DNA of 64,000 nt from G963692885 sp964658655 (GTDB taxonomy: Bacteria > Acidobacteriota > Terriglobia > Terriglobales > Acidobacteriaceae). Shown here piece after piece: positions 1-8,903 of this stretch. The stretch is taken from the NCBI GenBank assembly GCA_964658655.1, contig CAZZZL010000007.1, positions 87,581 to 151,580 on the forward strand, in the 5' to 3' direction. Within the stretch, counting starts at the first letter, position 1; each line of letters starts with the position of its first letter. Both the position numbers and the translations under genes were made by a program. The notes under the pieces were generated by a model. The model saw only the letters and a program-made list of their open reading frames with translations. It was not told the DNA's origin and did not search any database.

Positions 1-1
1 C

Positions 2-73
2 ACCAGGTTTTCCGATAACGCCGCGATACAAACCTCGTGGAAATACCAGCCGGGTCTGGCGACAGCTAAGTAG
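2..73 (+). CDS. C-terminal end of an unidentified protein (partial)
   Basis: An open frame enters from the left edge and ends at the TAG at 71-73, leaving about 23 residues that finish in GLATAK. The next gene starts only 19 bases later with a purine-rich ribosome site between them, so the two may share a transcript. The fragment is too short to assign a family. That it is coding at all rests on this spacing and the lack of stops in this frame. Confidence 0.3.
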   Translation, partial: TRFSDNAAIQTSWKYQPGLATAK

Positions 74-92
74 CTTAAGGGAGCAGAGCAAA

Positions 93-392
93 ATGATCCG
101 GAGAAGCTTTATCCGTATGATGACACTCGCTGGAGCAGGCAGTCTTCCTGCCATGCATGCCGCGACGAAAAGCGGTCAAGTTATCGCGACCTACAAGATT
201 ACCGGCTTCAGCTGCGTGACCTGCGCGGTTGGTTTGGACGTCATGCTTCAGCGGCAGAAGGGCGTCGTCTGGTCTAAGTCAGAATATGAAGCTGCGAAAA
301 CAAACGTCTGCTATCACCCCGATCTGGTGACCGATGAAGCTTTACGGGATGCTATCGCGGACATGAGATTCATTGCTGAGAAACAAGCCTGA
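93..392 (+). CDS. Exported heavy-metal-associated (HMA) domain protein, MerP/CopZ-like
   Basis: This is a 99-residue protein. The N-terminus carries a twin-arginine-like stretch (RRSFIRMM) and a short hydrophobic segment ending near AMHAA, which suggests export. Residues about 32-95 look like one HMA ferredoxin-like fold with the metal-binding pair Cys41 and Cys44 in GFSCVTC. Proteins of this size with one HMA domain bind a soft metal ion in the periplasm, as MerP does for mercury, or act as copper chaperones. The metal cannot be told from the sequence. No transporter is visible beside it; the preceding gene is cut off by the window edge. AAGGGAG upstream of the ATG supports the start. It converges on the legC-like gene, and a hairpin spans the two stop codons. 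Confidence 0.75.
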   Translation: MIRRSFIRMMTLAGAGSLPAMHAATKSGQVIATYKITGFSCVTCAVGLDVMLQRQKGVVWSKSEYEAAKTNVCYHPDLVTDEALRDAIADMRFIAEKQA

Positions 393-408
393 ACATATTA
401 TTCAGGCT
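386..408 (-). terminator. Hairpin across two convergent stop codons
   Basis: AGCCTGAA (386-393) and TTCAGGCT (401-408) form a perfect 8-base-pair stem with a 7-base loop. The stem contains the stop codons of both convergent genes. Read on the minus strand it is followed by TTGTTTCTC, a partial T-tract, so it may end the legB-legG-legC transcript. No T-tract follows on the plus strand. Confidence 0.5.
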
Positions 409-1511
409 GAGAGCGCCCGCTCCAGCGCCTGTGCGACGAGTGCTATCTGGTCGGCCGAGATATTGCTGAAAAATGGAAGCGCTATGGTTCGCAGACTTTC
501 TGCTTCTGTCACAGGAAGAGCGAACGGCAGTGGCCAAGGCTTATAGGCCGGCTGCAGGTGTATCGGCGCAAAATAGCGACCGCATCGGATACCTTCAGCA
601 TATAGCGCTTCGACGACTCGATCGCGTAGCCCAGACTCTTGGTTGGCGAGGCGAATGACATATACAAACCAGCTGATGCGTGTTCCTGTATCAGCTGCAG
701 CAGGCACGATCACGCCGGGAATTGCGGACAGTACCTGCTGATAGAGACTCGCAGCCGCTTCGCGCCTGGCCAGAATTTCTGCGATCCTTTCCAACTGCGC
801 GCAGCCGAGTGCACAGTTCATCTCTGACAATCGATAGTTGAACCCCAGGATCGAGTGCTGAAGCCACGCATCCGATGGATACCTGCCCTGGTTGCGCATG
901 GCACGCATTTCATGCGCAAGGCTTTCGTTCTGCGTCACAATCATGCCGCCCTCGCCCGTTGTGATCTGTTTGTTCGGGTAGAAAGCGAAAACAGCGGCAT
1001 CGCCAAAGCTGCCAACCTTTTGTCCATCGATTTCTGCGCCTATCGCTTCGCATGCATCTTCGATCACGACTAACTTATGGCGCTTGCCAATTTCGAGAAT
1101 CGCCGCCATATCCGCTGGCCTGCCGAACGTATGAACGACCATGATTGCCTTCGTTCGCTCCGTGATTGCCTCTTCGATGCAGGCTGGCTGCAGGTTCAGC
1201 GTTGAGCGATCGATATCGACAAAGACCGGCATTGCACCCTCGTACCGAATCGCATTGGCCGCCGCGATGAACGTAAAGGATGGGACGATCACTTCATCGC
1301 CTGGCCCAATTCCGAGAGCACGGATGCATAAATGAAGGCCTGCCGTCCCGGAGCTTACTGCGATCGCGTGCCGGACACCAACGTAACTTCCAAGTCGGTC
1401 CTCGAATTCGTCGAGCCGCGGTCCGAGGCTCAGTTGCGGACTTCGCAACACGGAGACCACTGCATCGATTTCAAGCTGGGTAATGTCAGGTTTGGAAAGA
1501 GGGATAATCAC
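402..1511 (-). CDS. legC: DegT/DnrJ/EryC1-family PLP aminotransferase, LegC-like
   Basis: This 369-residue protein has full family length. Lys181, in PNKQITTGEGGM, is the expected lysine that forms the Schiff base with pyridoxal phosphate. SSGTAGLH near residue 53 and EDACEAIGA near 151 are typical cofactor-binding segments. The family aminates 4-keto nucleotide sugars made by a 4,6-dehydratase. Its start overlaps the end of the NeuC-like epimerase gene by 4 bases (ATGA), so the two are translationally coupled. The combination with a dehydratase and a hydrolysing 2-epimerase points to legionaminic-acid-type sugar synthesis, where LegC makes the 4-amino sugar. PseC-like or other sugar aminotransferase roles remain possible. 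Confidence 0.8.
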   Translation of the reverse strand: MIIPLSKPDITQLEIDAVVSVLRSPQLSLGPRLDEFEDRLGSYVGVRHAIAVSSGTAGLHLCIRALGIGPGDEVIVPSFTFIAAANAIRYEGAMPVFVDIDRSTLNLQPACIEEAITERTKAIMVVHTFGRPADMAAILEIGKRHKLVVIEDACEAIGAEIDGQKVGSFGDAAVFAFYPNKQITTGEGGMIVTQNESLAHEMRAMRNQGRYPSDAWLQHSILGFNYRLSEMNCALGCAQLERIAEILARREAAASLYQQVLSAIPGVIVPAAADTGTRISWFVYVIRLANQESGLRDRVVEALYAEGIRCGRYFAPIHLQPAYKPWPLPFALPVTEAESLRTIALPFFSNISADQIALVAQALERALSA

Positions 1512-2671
1512 GCCGGATCATCCGCACTAGCTGTGGTGTGTTTCATCAGTAGTACATCGCGCGAAGGAAGTGTGGTCAGTACAGCCAGAATGCTTTCTGT
1601 AGCTGTCCCTTCACCGTAGGGGTTGCGCATCTCTTTGAGAGAATCGATAAAGGTCTGACTTGTCGCCTTGTTGATGGCAGCGATAATGTTTTCCTTCGCG
1701 GGCAATGCGTCGATGACATTCAAAGGTCGCTCTCTTCCCTTCTGACGCAGACCGATGTTCACGGTTGGCAATCCGAAAGAGGCGGTCTCCATGATGCCGC
1801 TGCTTGAATTCCCGATTAACAACTTCACTTGACGCAGAAGACTCCAGTAAGTTACCGCCGGCAGATTGACGAAGAGGTGACCACCGCCTCTTTCAGCAAG
1901 AAATCTCTCGGTTCGTTCAACCAGAAGTCGGCTGCCGGTGTCAGCATTCGGATAACAAAAAATGAGCTGCTGACCCAGCGACTGCAAAGCCTCAAAGAGA
2001 GCGTCCGCCTCGGCCACCGTATGGCTTAAAAGAGTCACCGGATGGTACGAGACAATCACTGTGTCATTGCTGAGATCGATGGACAAATTGCGCTCTAGTG
2101 CAGTTCGATCAAGCAGTGTGCTCTTCTGCAGATGGTCGAGCGAGGGCGCCCCGGCACGGTGTACCCGCCAAGGCTCTTCGCCCATACTGATGACGCGGTC
2201 TCTGGCAGGATAGGTCGAGGTGAAATGAATATGACTCAGCTTGGTAAGGGCGTTGCGCACCGCGTCATCGACAGCTCCTTCGCTCAGTTCACCGCCTTCG
2301 ATATGTGCGATAGGTATTCGAAGAGCGAGGGCAACTGCTGCTGGCGCGAGCATCTCGTAACGATCAGCGATGAGCAGCAGTAGATCCGGTCGCATCACGC
2401 CGAGCGTATCCGCTAGTGATAGCACGCCGACACCAATACTCTTCGCCATGCCCACGTCAGTGTCGGAACTCAACAGGCTTTCCAGTCGAGCCGCGATGGG
2501 CAAGCCATCGGCCTCGATTTCGCGCACCGTGAGACCAAATTCCGGCGAAAGATGTGCAGCCATAACGATCAGTTGAAGGTTTATTTCTTTGTGTGCCTGC
2601 ATCGCCTTGAGGGGCCAGTAAAGATGGCTGTAGTCGGCACGCGAAGTAGTCACCACCGCAATCTTCTTCAT
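1508..2671 (-). CDS. legG: UDP-N-acetylglucosamine 2-epimerase (hydrolysing), NeuC/LegG-like
   Basis: This 387-residue protein begins with VVTTSRADYSHLYWPLKAM, which is characteristic of hydrolysing NeuC/NnaA/LegG epimerases. HIEGGELSEGAVDDAVRNAL near residue 125 and GNSSSGIMETASFG near 290 match conserved UDP-binding and active-site segments. These cytoplasmic GT-B-fold enzymes hydrolyse UDP and invert C2 to give a free ManNAc-type sugar. With a 4,6-dehydratase and an aminotransferase as partners, the likely product is a 2,4-diamino-trideoxy-mannose derivative. Four-base overlaps on both sides place it in the middle of a three-gene operon. Plain sialic-acid-type NeuC function is the main alternative. 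Confidence 0.8.
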   Translation of the reverse strand: MKKIAVVTTSRADYSHLYWPLKAMQAHKEINLQLIVMAAHLSPEFGLTVREIEADGLPIAARLESLLSSDTDVGMAKSIGVGVLSLADTLGVMRPDLLLLIADRYEMLAPAAVALALRIPIAHIEGGELSEGAVDDAVRNALTKLSHIHFTSTYPARDRVISMGEEPWRVHRAGAPSLDHLQKSTLLDRTALERNLSIDLSNDTVIVSYHPVTLLSHTVAEADALFEALQSLGQQLIFCYPNADTGSRLLVERTERFLAERGGGHLFVNLPAVTYWSLLRQVKLLIGNSSSGIMETASFGLPTVNIGLRQKGRERPLNVIDALPAKENIIAAINKATSQTFIDSLKEMRNPYGEGTATESILAVLTTLPSRDVLLMKHTTASADDPA

Positions 2672-3786
2672 CGAGACTCCGCGCCGGTTGGACTCGCGTT
2701 AGCATGCAACCACTCGCCCGCCGCATACTCGGGCACAAGCTCCCGCAAGTGTCCAATCAGGCGGCGCAGGTCCCGAGTTGCCAAGGCTTCTCTCAGCAAC
2801 TGCAGCCCTGTCTCCAACTGCGCCCATTTCAGGCGGGGACTCTCGACCATCGTAATCAGATCAGCATGTGAATGAGAAGCGCATTGTTCCAGGGATGAAG
2901 TCATTCGTTCGCGCAGTTTGTCACCATTCCGCAGGCCTGTGTAGATGATTTCACTCTGTAGAGCCATACATTTCTCGACCATGAAGCGGGCCAGTTCTTC
3001 AATGCGGTAGGCAGCTCCAACTTCCGGAACAAAGATGCCCCGGCAATGTTGCCCCGCAGTTGCCAGCAGGCATGCGACAGTGCGGTCGATCGAGATGAAA
3101 AAGCGCGTGGCTTCGCGATGAGTAAGTGTAAGCGGGAGCCCTTGTGTAAGTTGTCTCTGAAAAAGCGGCGCAACACTTCCAGTCGACCCAAGTACATTGC
3201 ATAGCCTGAGAGCTTTCATTCGGGTTGAAGAGGAATAGGACAATACAACCAACTCGGCCAGACGCTTCGATGCCCCCATCACACTGATCGGGTCCACTGC
3301 CTTGTCTGTTGAAACAAGTATGAGTTGCTCGACGCTGTGAATAGCTGCATTCCGCACAACTATCTCCGTGCCTATCGTATTGACTTCGACTGCAGCAAAT
3401 GGATTCGTCTCCATCAGCTGCACATGCTTCAGCGCAGCCGCGTGGAAAACGATATGCGGTCGATGCCGGGTAAATACCTCCGTGAGCACAGACTCATCAC
3501 AGACGCTTCCGACAATGATGCGGTAGTCGGGATAGGAATCACCCGCCATAATTTCCTGATCGAGCAGGTACAGCCCATGTTCGGCATTGTCCATAAGAAG
3601 CAATGTCTCAACTGGACAAGACGCGAGCGATCGCGCGAGCGCCGATCCAATGAAACCGCCGGCCCCGGTGACGAGGACGCGTTTGCCCTTAAACGCCGGC
3701 AGATATTCCTTTGCCGAAGCGCCTGGAGCCTCCCGCAGAAAGCCATCCCAGGGATCAATATTATTCGGTAAAGAGAACTGCGTCAT
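2668..3786 (-). CDS. legB: UDP-sugar 4,6-dehydratase, FlaA1/CapD/LegB-like SDR
   Basis: This 372-residue protein has a Rossmann motif GAGGFIG at residues 41-47 after KGKRVLVT. STDKAVDP (159-166) and VMGASKR (169-175) place a Met at the position usually held by the catalytic Tyr, as in the FlaA1/PglF/CapD branch of extended SDRs. That branch removes water from UDP-GlcNAc to give a 4-keto-6-deoxy sugar. It is the first gene of the operon. The next gene overlaps it by 4 bases. Unlike PglF or WbpM it has no transmembrane N-terminal part, so it should be soluble. The downstream aminotransferase and epimerase support a LegB role, but substrate specificity is inferred. Confidence 0.75.
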   Translation of the reverse strand: MTQFSLPNNIDPWDGFLREAPGASAKEYLPAFKGKRVLVTGAGGFIGSALARSLASCPVETLLLMDNAEHGLYLLDQEIMAGDSYPDYRIIVGSVCDESVLTEVFTRHRPHIVFHAAALKHVQLMETNPFAAVEVNTIGTEIVVRNAAIHSVEQLILVSTDKAVDPISVMGASKRLAELVVLSYSSSTRMKALRLCNVLGSTGSVAPLFQRQLTQGLPLTLTHREATRFFISIDRTVACLLATAGQHCRGIFVPEVGAAYRIEELARFMVEKCMALQSEIIYTGLRNGDKLRERMTSSLEQCASHSHADLITMVESPRLKWAQLETGLQLLREALATRDLRRLIGHLRELVPEYAAGEWLHANASPTGAESR

Positions 3787-3895
3787 TGGCTTGACCAGCT
3801 TTTATTGTAGAGTGCTGATCGGGGTGCGGTATGCCCCTCCGTGCGCATCTTTGTCACAGCATGCATCCAGCCCTAGTCCAATTTATGATCGACAG

Positions 3896-5287
3896 ATGAG
3901 CATTGCTCTGCAATCCGCGACCCATCAACTTTCAATGTTGCGGGCGCGAAAGATTTCTTCAGTCGAACTCGCGGAAGAACATCTTACGCGCATCACAAAA
4001 CTCAATCCCGCTCTAAATGCTTTCGTGGATTTCGACGCTGAACGGGTGCGGATACAGGCTAAGCGAGGTCTTAGCGGACGCTTGTCAGGCCTGCCTGTAA
4101 CAATAAAGTCCTCGATAGAAGTCGCGGATCATCGTTGCGAGGTCGGAAGCGTATTACGACGCGGAACGATGGCACAGCAGGACGCAGAAGCAGTGCGCAG
4201 ACTGCGGAACGAAGGCGCGCTGATTCTCGGAACGACGAACTGTCCAGAATTCCTGATGGCCTACGAGACGAATAACGACTTGAATGGGAGGACGAACAAT
4301 CCCTGGGACCTCTCTCGTTCGGCGGGAGGATCGAGTGGTGGCGAGTCGGCTGCGATTGCCGCCGGACTTTCTGCGGGAGGCATCGGAAGCGATAGTGGCG
4401 GATCGGTCCGTGAGCCAGCCCACTTTAGCGGAATCTGTGCGCTGAAACCTACCTCAGGACGCGTTCCGTCAATAGGCCACGTGCCGGCCTGCGTGGGCCC
4501 CTTCTCGACACTCGGCGCTCTGGGTCCCATGGCACGCACGATCGAGGACGTTGAACTGTTATTCGAGGTGATCAGCGGTCAACACTCTATTGATCCTTCG
4601 AGCGCGCCTGTGCCTTATCGACCAGTCACGCTCGATCAGGCACGCACGATGACTATCGGCTGGCTCGATGACGACGGCGGGGGTGCGATTACTAACGCGA
4701 CACGCGATGCTCTCAACCATGCCGCCCGTGTGCTGGCGTCGGCCGGATTTAAAATAAAACGCGTCTGCCCGGATGGACTTGTCGAAGCGCGAAGACTTTG
4801 GAATATCTTTTTCGTTCAATGCGGCGCTATGTTTTATGAGGACACAATCGCTGGCCGCCGCGAGCAGCTGAGTTCAACCTTCGCAGACTTTTTGCGGAGA
4901 GCTGAAGCAGAACGACCGCTGAGCGCAGCCTCGCTCCTCCGTGCCTGGGCAGATGCTGATCTGTTGCGAAGTAAGCTTCTTGCACAGATGGAAAGCTTCC
5001 CGGTTCTTTTGACTCCTGTATGTGCAATTCCCGCATTTCGCCATGGCGAACGAGAGTGGATTGTCGAAGGCCAGCGGGTCGATTACCTGGAGGCAATGCG
5101 TTTTACGCAGTGGTTCAACCTGCTTGCGTCGCCAGCGGCTGTAGTACCAGTCGGACAGTCTCCGCATGGGTTACCCATCGGCGTGCAGATTGCCGGACGC
5201 CCTTATGAAGACGAATATGTCTTGCGAATTTCCAGTGTCATCGACGAAACCTTTGGCTACCGTATTCCGCCGATGGCTTTGGTCTAG
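3896..5287 (+). CDS. Amidase-signature family hydrolase
   Basis: This is a 463-residue enzyme from the ATG at 3896. The frame stays open upstream to 3587, but that stretch runs antisense to legB and lacks amidase sequence. The Ser-cisSer-Lys triad is complete: Lys71 in VTIKSS, Ser146 in GGSSGGE and Ser170 in SGGSVREP, with the usual spacing (75 and 24 residues). Members hydrolyse amide bonds in small molecules or act in tRNA-dependent amidation (GatA). No gatB or gatC lies nearby and there is no GatA-specific context, so a stand-alone amidase is more likely. The substrate is unknown. It stands alone between a divergent operon and a convergent gene 24 bases away. Confidence 0.85.
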   Translation: MSIALQSATHQLSMLRARKISSVELAEEHLTRITKLNPALNAFVDFDAERVRIQAKRGLSGRLSGLPVTIKSSIEVADHRCEVGSVLRRGTMAQQDAEAVRRLRNEGALILGTTNCPEFLMAYETNNDLNGRTNNPWDLSRSAGGSSGGESAAIAAGLSAGGIGSDSGGSVREPAHFSGICALKPTSGRVPSIGHVPACVGPFSTLGALGPMARTIEDVELLFEVISGQHSIDPSSAPVPYRPVTLDQARTMTIGWLDDDGGGAITNATRDALNHAARVLASAGFKIKRVCPDGLVEARRLWNIFFVQCGAMFYEDTIAGRREQLSSTFADFLRRAEAERPLSAASLLRAWADADLLRSKLLAQMESFPVLLTPVCAIPAFRHGEREWIVEGQRVDYLEAMRFTQWFNLLASPAAVVPVGQSPHGLPIGVQIAGRPYEDEYVLRISSVIDETFGYRIPPMALV

Positions 5288-5311
5288 GGTGAAAAAACCG
5301 TCCTGGCCGGG

Positions 5312-8300
5312 TTAGTCCTTTGTCATCGGCAAAGACAAGGCGCGCTGATAGTTGAATCGATAACTCTGCGTCCTTTCGCCCGATTCCATCCGGTCATTCC
5401 AGTCCAGCCTGTAGCGAACCGTAGTGGCATCATCAGGAAAGTGCTCGCGGGATGGGTATGGGTACGCAGACATGCCGTGGAAAGGCATTTCAGCGACAGT
5501 AAACGGCAGAGCTTCGTAGAAATCCATGTCTTTTACGAAGCCATCCGCATAAAAGAAGTAATCCCTTTTCCAGCCACTGGGCAAAGGGGGCAGATTGGAA
5601 TCGTTGAACTCTGCGTCGATGTCTTCGCCACTGCCGAAGATGGCGTAGTGATTATCCTTGCCAGTCAGCAGCGGCGTAACGTCGCCATACTTTGTGTAAG
5701 CGCCGCGCTGCCATTGGAAGGGTCCCGTGGCGCTGATGCTTTGATAGTCGTAGGTGAGGTCGCCTGGCGTTTCGCCATCAATCTGTTTCGGATAGCCGCG
5801 AAATGTCAGATGAGCCGTCGCTAAAGTCAGCGGCGTTTCACGAAACTGCTGCTCAGCCGAGTCATTGTCAATCAATACCTGGTCCCAATAAATCTGTAGG
5901 TTAGTCGTCATGCGAATCCGCCGCGTATCCGGAGGGAGCTTGCCGGTGAGATCAACAACGATGGTACGTGGAAGGCCCGCAGGAAATCCCATGTCGTCGA
6001 TGACTCGCTTCCAGCTTCCATCCGGTAGCTGTGCTTCGACCACCGGCGATTGCGGCGTGATGCCAGCCTGCCATGCCGAATACATTGAGCTTGCGCTGAA
6101 GTATTCGATATAGCCTCGAAGAAATAAACGCAGCGGGTGACTCGCCGACCAGGCTCCCAGATCAAGCGTAAGCGTATGCGGATTCGCAAAACCTGCGTAC
6201 GAAAGATTTGTGAAGTCGCGCACATATGTGTGATCTTGTTTTGACAGCGTCGCGAGCACGTCCCGGCCGTGGTCATCCCATGCGCCAACGGGAAGGTGTG
6301 CCTTTGCGGACGCGACGATCGTCTTGCCGGATGCAAAGGGACGGTCGTTCAGAAAACGTTCATCAGGGAAAGCTTCCGTGCCGACCGGATGATCTACCGC
6401 AACCATCTTCAGTTGATCGATGTAGTTGATTTCCTCCATCGGTTCGCCGAAGCGTATGCTGAGCAGTCCATCGCGCGCTCGTAGCTTATCGCCATCGATC
6501 TTGGTCCACTCATCCGTGTCGGAGTTATTGCGGGAGACGGGCGACACCCAATGCCCTACCACCGCCGCGCCGATCACGTCAGAGATGAACGTGTATTTCG
6601 AACCGTCCCACGCGAACAATACAGGACAGGAACTCCCCCTGCGATCGAGTTCTTTGAGCGCGGCAGGCTTGTCTGATGCGACAGCGAGCTCGTCCTGCGG
6701 AACTCCGGTCGGCCAGAGAAGCCGGACGACATCCGCCCGATCACCCTGGCCAAGACCTGCGAGGATCTCCATTGAACCCTGGCCCATGTAGCCGGATGCG
6801 CCAGTGACCTCGAACTTTTGCCAGTCGCCATCCGAAAAAACTTCAACCTTAGTCCCAATGCCGCTCTTGTTATCCGCAAGACCAGCAAGATCAATACGGA
6901 GCGAATGATTTTTTGTCCCGCCGACATTGTGAAGAACTATCGGCAAGCCATCTGTCGCCGTAACCACCAGATCCGCGGCGCCATCACCATCATAGTCCGC
7001 GGTGACCACAGAGCGTGCGTTGGCAAATTTAAGCTTGTCTAGACCGAGTTCATGGCTGACATCGACGAAACCATTTGAACCGCCATTGCGGAGGAGGCGC
7101 AACTCAGTGCCCTTGGCCGTTTCGGCAATGAAAGCGAGATCGATCCAACCGTCGTTGTCGAAATCAATCGGCGTAATTCCCCAGGCCGCCGTGACTCCAG
7201 GCAAGGTGATTGTAATTCGCTCGAAACTTTTCCCCTGAACATTTCGCCACAAGGTCACGCCAGGCGCACCATCGTGAGTTACTGCCACATCCATCCAGCC
7301 ATCTTTGTTGAAATCCGCAATCGCAAGGCCTCGCGATGGAGTCAGCGAAGTGTCGGCGTAGAGCGCCAGTTGCTTAAACGCGCCCTCACGCTGATTCTCA
7401 TACAACTGTGGCGCACCCTGGCTGTTTGATACAACTAGATCAACCGCACGATCGTTATTGATGTCGGAGAGGACTGCTCCGCGGGTTGCGCTTGTACCGC
7501 CGAGTCCTGTGGGCGCTGTCCATTCAGTGAAGGTGGAGTTGCCGTTGTTTCGCCATAGAACACTCGGCTTTGAGCCTCCAGTCGACAAAGCTCCCGCAAT
7601 AAATAGATCAAGATCCCCATCGTGATCGAAATCCACAAACATCACGCCGGCAGGTTTGTTCAGAGCGTGTATGCCAACAGTATTCGTAACATCGATGAAC
7701 TTGCCATGCCCTAGATTGCGGAACAACGCGACCTTATCCGTAAGGGCAAAGGCGAGGTCGGGCAGGCCGTCATTATCAAAGTCTCCGACCGCACATGAGA
7801 CGCCATCGCCCTCCAACTGTAGCCCCGACTTCTCCGGCGGCACCAATTGCAACTCCCCGGTCTTCGCGAGGCGGAAGGCGCGCACACCCTCGCCGTGCAC
7901 CATGGCAAGCATATCTTTGCTGCCATCGCCCTCAAGATCCACGACGCAGGTGCCGCCGCTTGCCTCTTGATGATTTCCGGTCGGGGCAGAATGCGACACA
8001 ACTGGTTCGAATGTGACGGGAATCATCATGCCAGGAGCGAGAGGGGGCGCCAGCATATCCTGAACGGTCGCATAGCGGCCCTGCTCGCCATACGTTGAAC
8101 TCATAAGCGTCCCGATTTTTGCCTGGGTGATTTCCTGGAAGCGTTTCAAATGCTCGCGGGATTCATCAAGCTTGCCTTCGCGCTGCAATGCGCGTGCCAG
8201 TCCGAACTGCGCAGACGCGTGAAGAGGCGTCGTCTGCAGTGCACGATTGAATTCGACGACCGCCTCGTCATACTTCTTCAAACTAAGATCGATGTTGCCG

Positions 8301-8731
8301 ATGAAATAATGAATGTCCGGATCTTCAGGATCGATGGCCAGTGCATGTTGAAAATCTGCCAAAGCCGCTTCCTGGTTACCACCACTCAAGTGCGTAATGC
8401 CCAGGCTGTACCAGCCACGCAGACTGGACGGATCAAGGCTTACTGCCTTCTTCAAAGTATCTTCAGCCTCTGTCAGTTTGCGCAGGTACAGGTACGCGAT
8501 ACCTTCATTGACGAGCGGCAGGACAGTGCCGGGATTTTTCGCGTAAGCCTGTTCGAACTGCTGTCGTGCCTTCTCCGGAAATTGCTGATTCATGTAGGCT
8601 ACGCCTACGTTATTCAGGCTCGCGGCTACCTGCACGCCGCTTGCGGGTTCAGCCGCAAACGAATTACCCGCAAGGCTTAACAGAGCCGATGCGCAGATAC
8701 AAAAAAGCGATAACGAACGCCGGGTTTCCAC
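5312..8731 (-). CDS. Exported TPR + FG-GAP/VCBS + ASPIC/UnbV protein with conserved unknown C-terminal domain
   Basis: This 1139-residue protein starts at GTG. A signal peptide runs to about residue 27 (NSFAA). Residues about 35-205 are five or so TPR repeats. Residues about 250-600 hold at least seven FG-GAP/VCBS calcium-loop repeats such as DFDNDGLPDL and DYDGDGAADL, which form a beta-propeller. Residues about 620-700 resemble the ASPIC/UnbV domain (SGIGTKVEV, WPTGVPQDEL). The last 410 residues start at CPVLFAWDG and share a layout with the 1171-residue gene at 17371-20886 (VDHPxGTExFxDERF in both). FG-GAP/ASPIC proteins are extracellular or periplasmic and probably bind other proteins or ligands. 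It is divergent from the AsnB-like/radical SAM/flavoprotein operon across 172 bases. Confidence 0.85.
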   Translation of the reverse strand: METRRSLSLFCICASALLSLAGNSFAAEPASGVQVAASLNNVGVAYMNQQFPEKARQQFEQAYAKNPGTVLPLVNEGIAYLYLRKLTEAEDTLKKAVSLDPSSLRGWYSLGITHLSGGNQEAALADFQHALAIDPEDPDIHYFIGNIDLSLKKYDEAVVEFNRALQTTPLHASAQFGLARALQREGKLDESREHLKRFQEITQAKIGTLMSSTYGEQGRYATVQDMLAPPLAPGMMIPVTFEPVVSHSAPTGNHQEASGGTCVVDLEGDGSKDMLAMVHGEGVRAFRLAKTGELQLVPPEKSGLQLEGDGVSCAVGDFDNDGLPDLAFALTDKVALFRNLGHGKFIDVTNTVGIHALNKPAGVMFVDFDHDGDLDLFIAGALSTGGSKPSVLWRNNGNSTFTEWTAPTGLGGTSATRGAVLSDINNDRAVDLVVSNSQGAPQLYENQREGAFKQLALYADTSLTPSRGLAIADFNKDGWMDVAVTHDGAPGVTLWRNVQGKSFERITITLPGVTAAWGITPIDFDNDGWIDLAFIAETAKGTELRLLRNGGSNGFVDVSHELGLDKLKFANARSVVTADYDGDGAADLVVTATDGLPIVLHNVGGTKNHSLRIDLAGLADNKSGIGTKVEVFSDGDWQKFEVTGASGYMGQGSMEILAGLGQGDRADVVRLLWPTGVPQDELAVASDKPAALKELDRRGSSCPVLFAWDGSKYTFISDVIGAAVVGHWVSPVSRNNSDTDEWTKIDGDKLRARDGLLSIRFGEPMEEINYIDQLKMVAVDHPVGTEAFPDERFLNDRPFASGKTIVASAKAHLPVGAWDDHGRDVLATLSKQDHTYVRDFTNLSYAGFANPHTLTLDLGAWSASHPLRLFLRGYIEYFSASSMYSAWQAGITPQSPVVEAQLPDGSWKRVIDDMGFPAGLPRTIVVDLTGKLPPDTRRIRMTTNLQIYWDQVLIDNDSAEQQFRETPLTLATAHLTFRGYPKQIDGETPGDLTYDYQSISATGPFQWQRGAYTKYGDVTPLLTGKDNHYAIFGSGEDIDAEFNDSNLPPLPSGWKRDYFFYADGFVKDMDFYEALPFTVAEMPFHGMSAYPYPSREHFPDDATTVRYRLDWNDRMESGERTQSYRFNYQRALSLPMTKD

Positions 8732-8903
8732 GTCCGGATGTTAACGCAGCGCGGCAGGAGTTCGCTCTCCACCGAAAGGTTGAGTGAAACACGCATTTTG
8801 TGTCTGCAAACATTCACCTGCTGCAATTCCAGTGCTGACCACGTTTGAGCGGCCCCATACGCTGTAATCTATTCCATGGATTGAGCAGCGACAGGAGTAT
8901 GAC

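Noticed and set aside
3587..3895. N-terminal extension of the amidase
   Set aside because: The extra 103 codons run antisense to legB, and the amidase homology begins at the ATG at 3896.
3896..5287. GatA subunit of the tRNA amidotransferase
   Set aside because: The catalytic triad fits any amidase-signature enzyme, and neither gatB nor gatC is adjacent.
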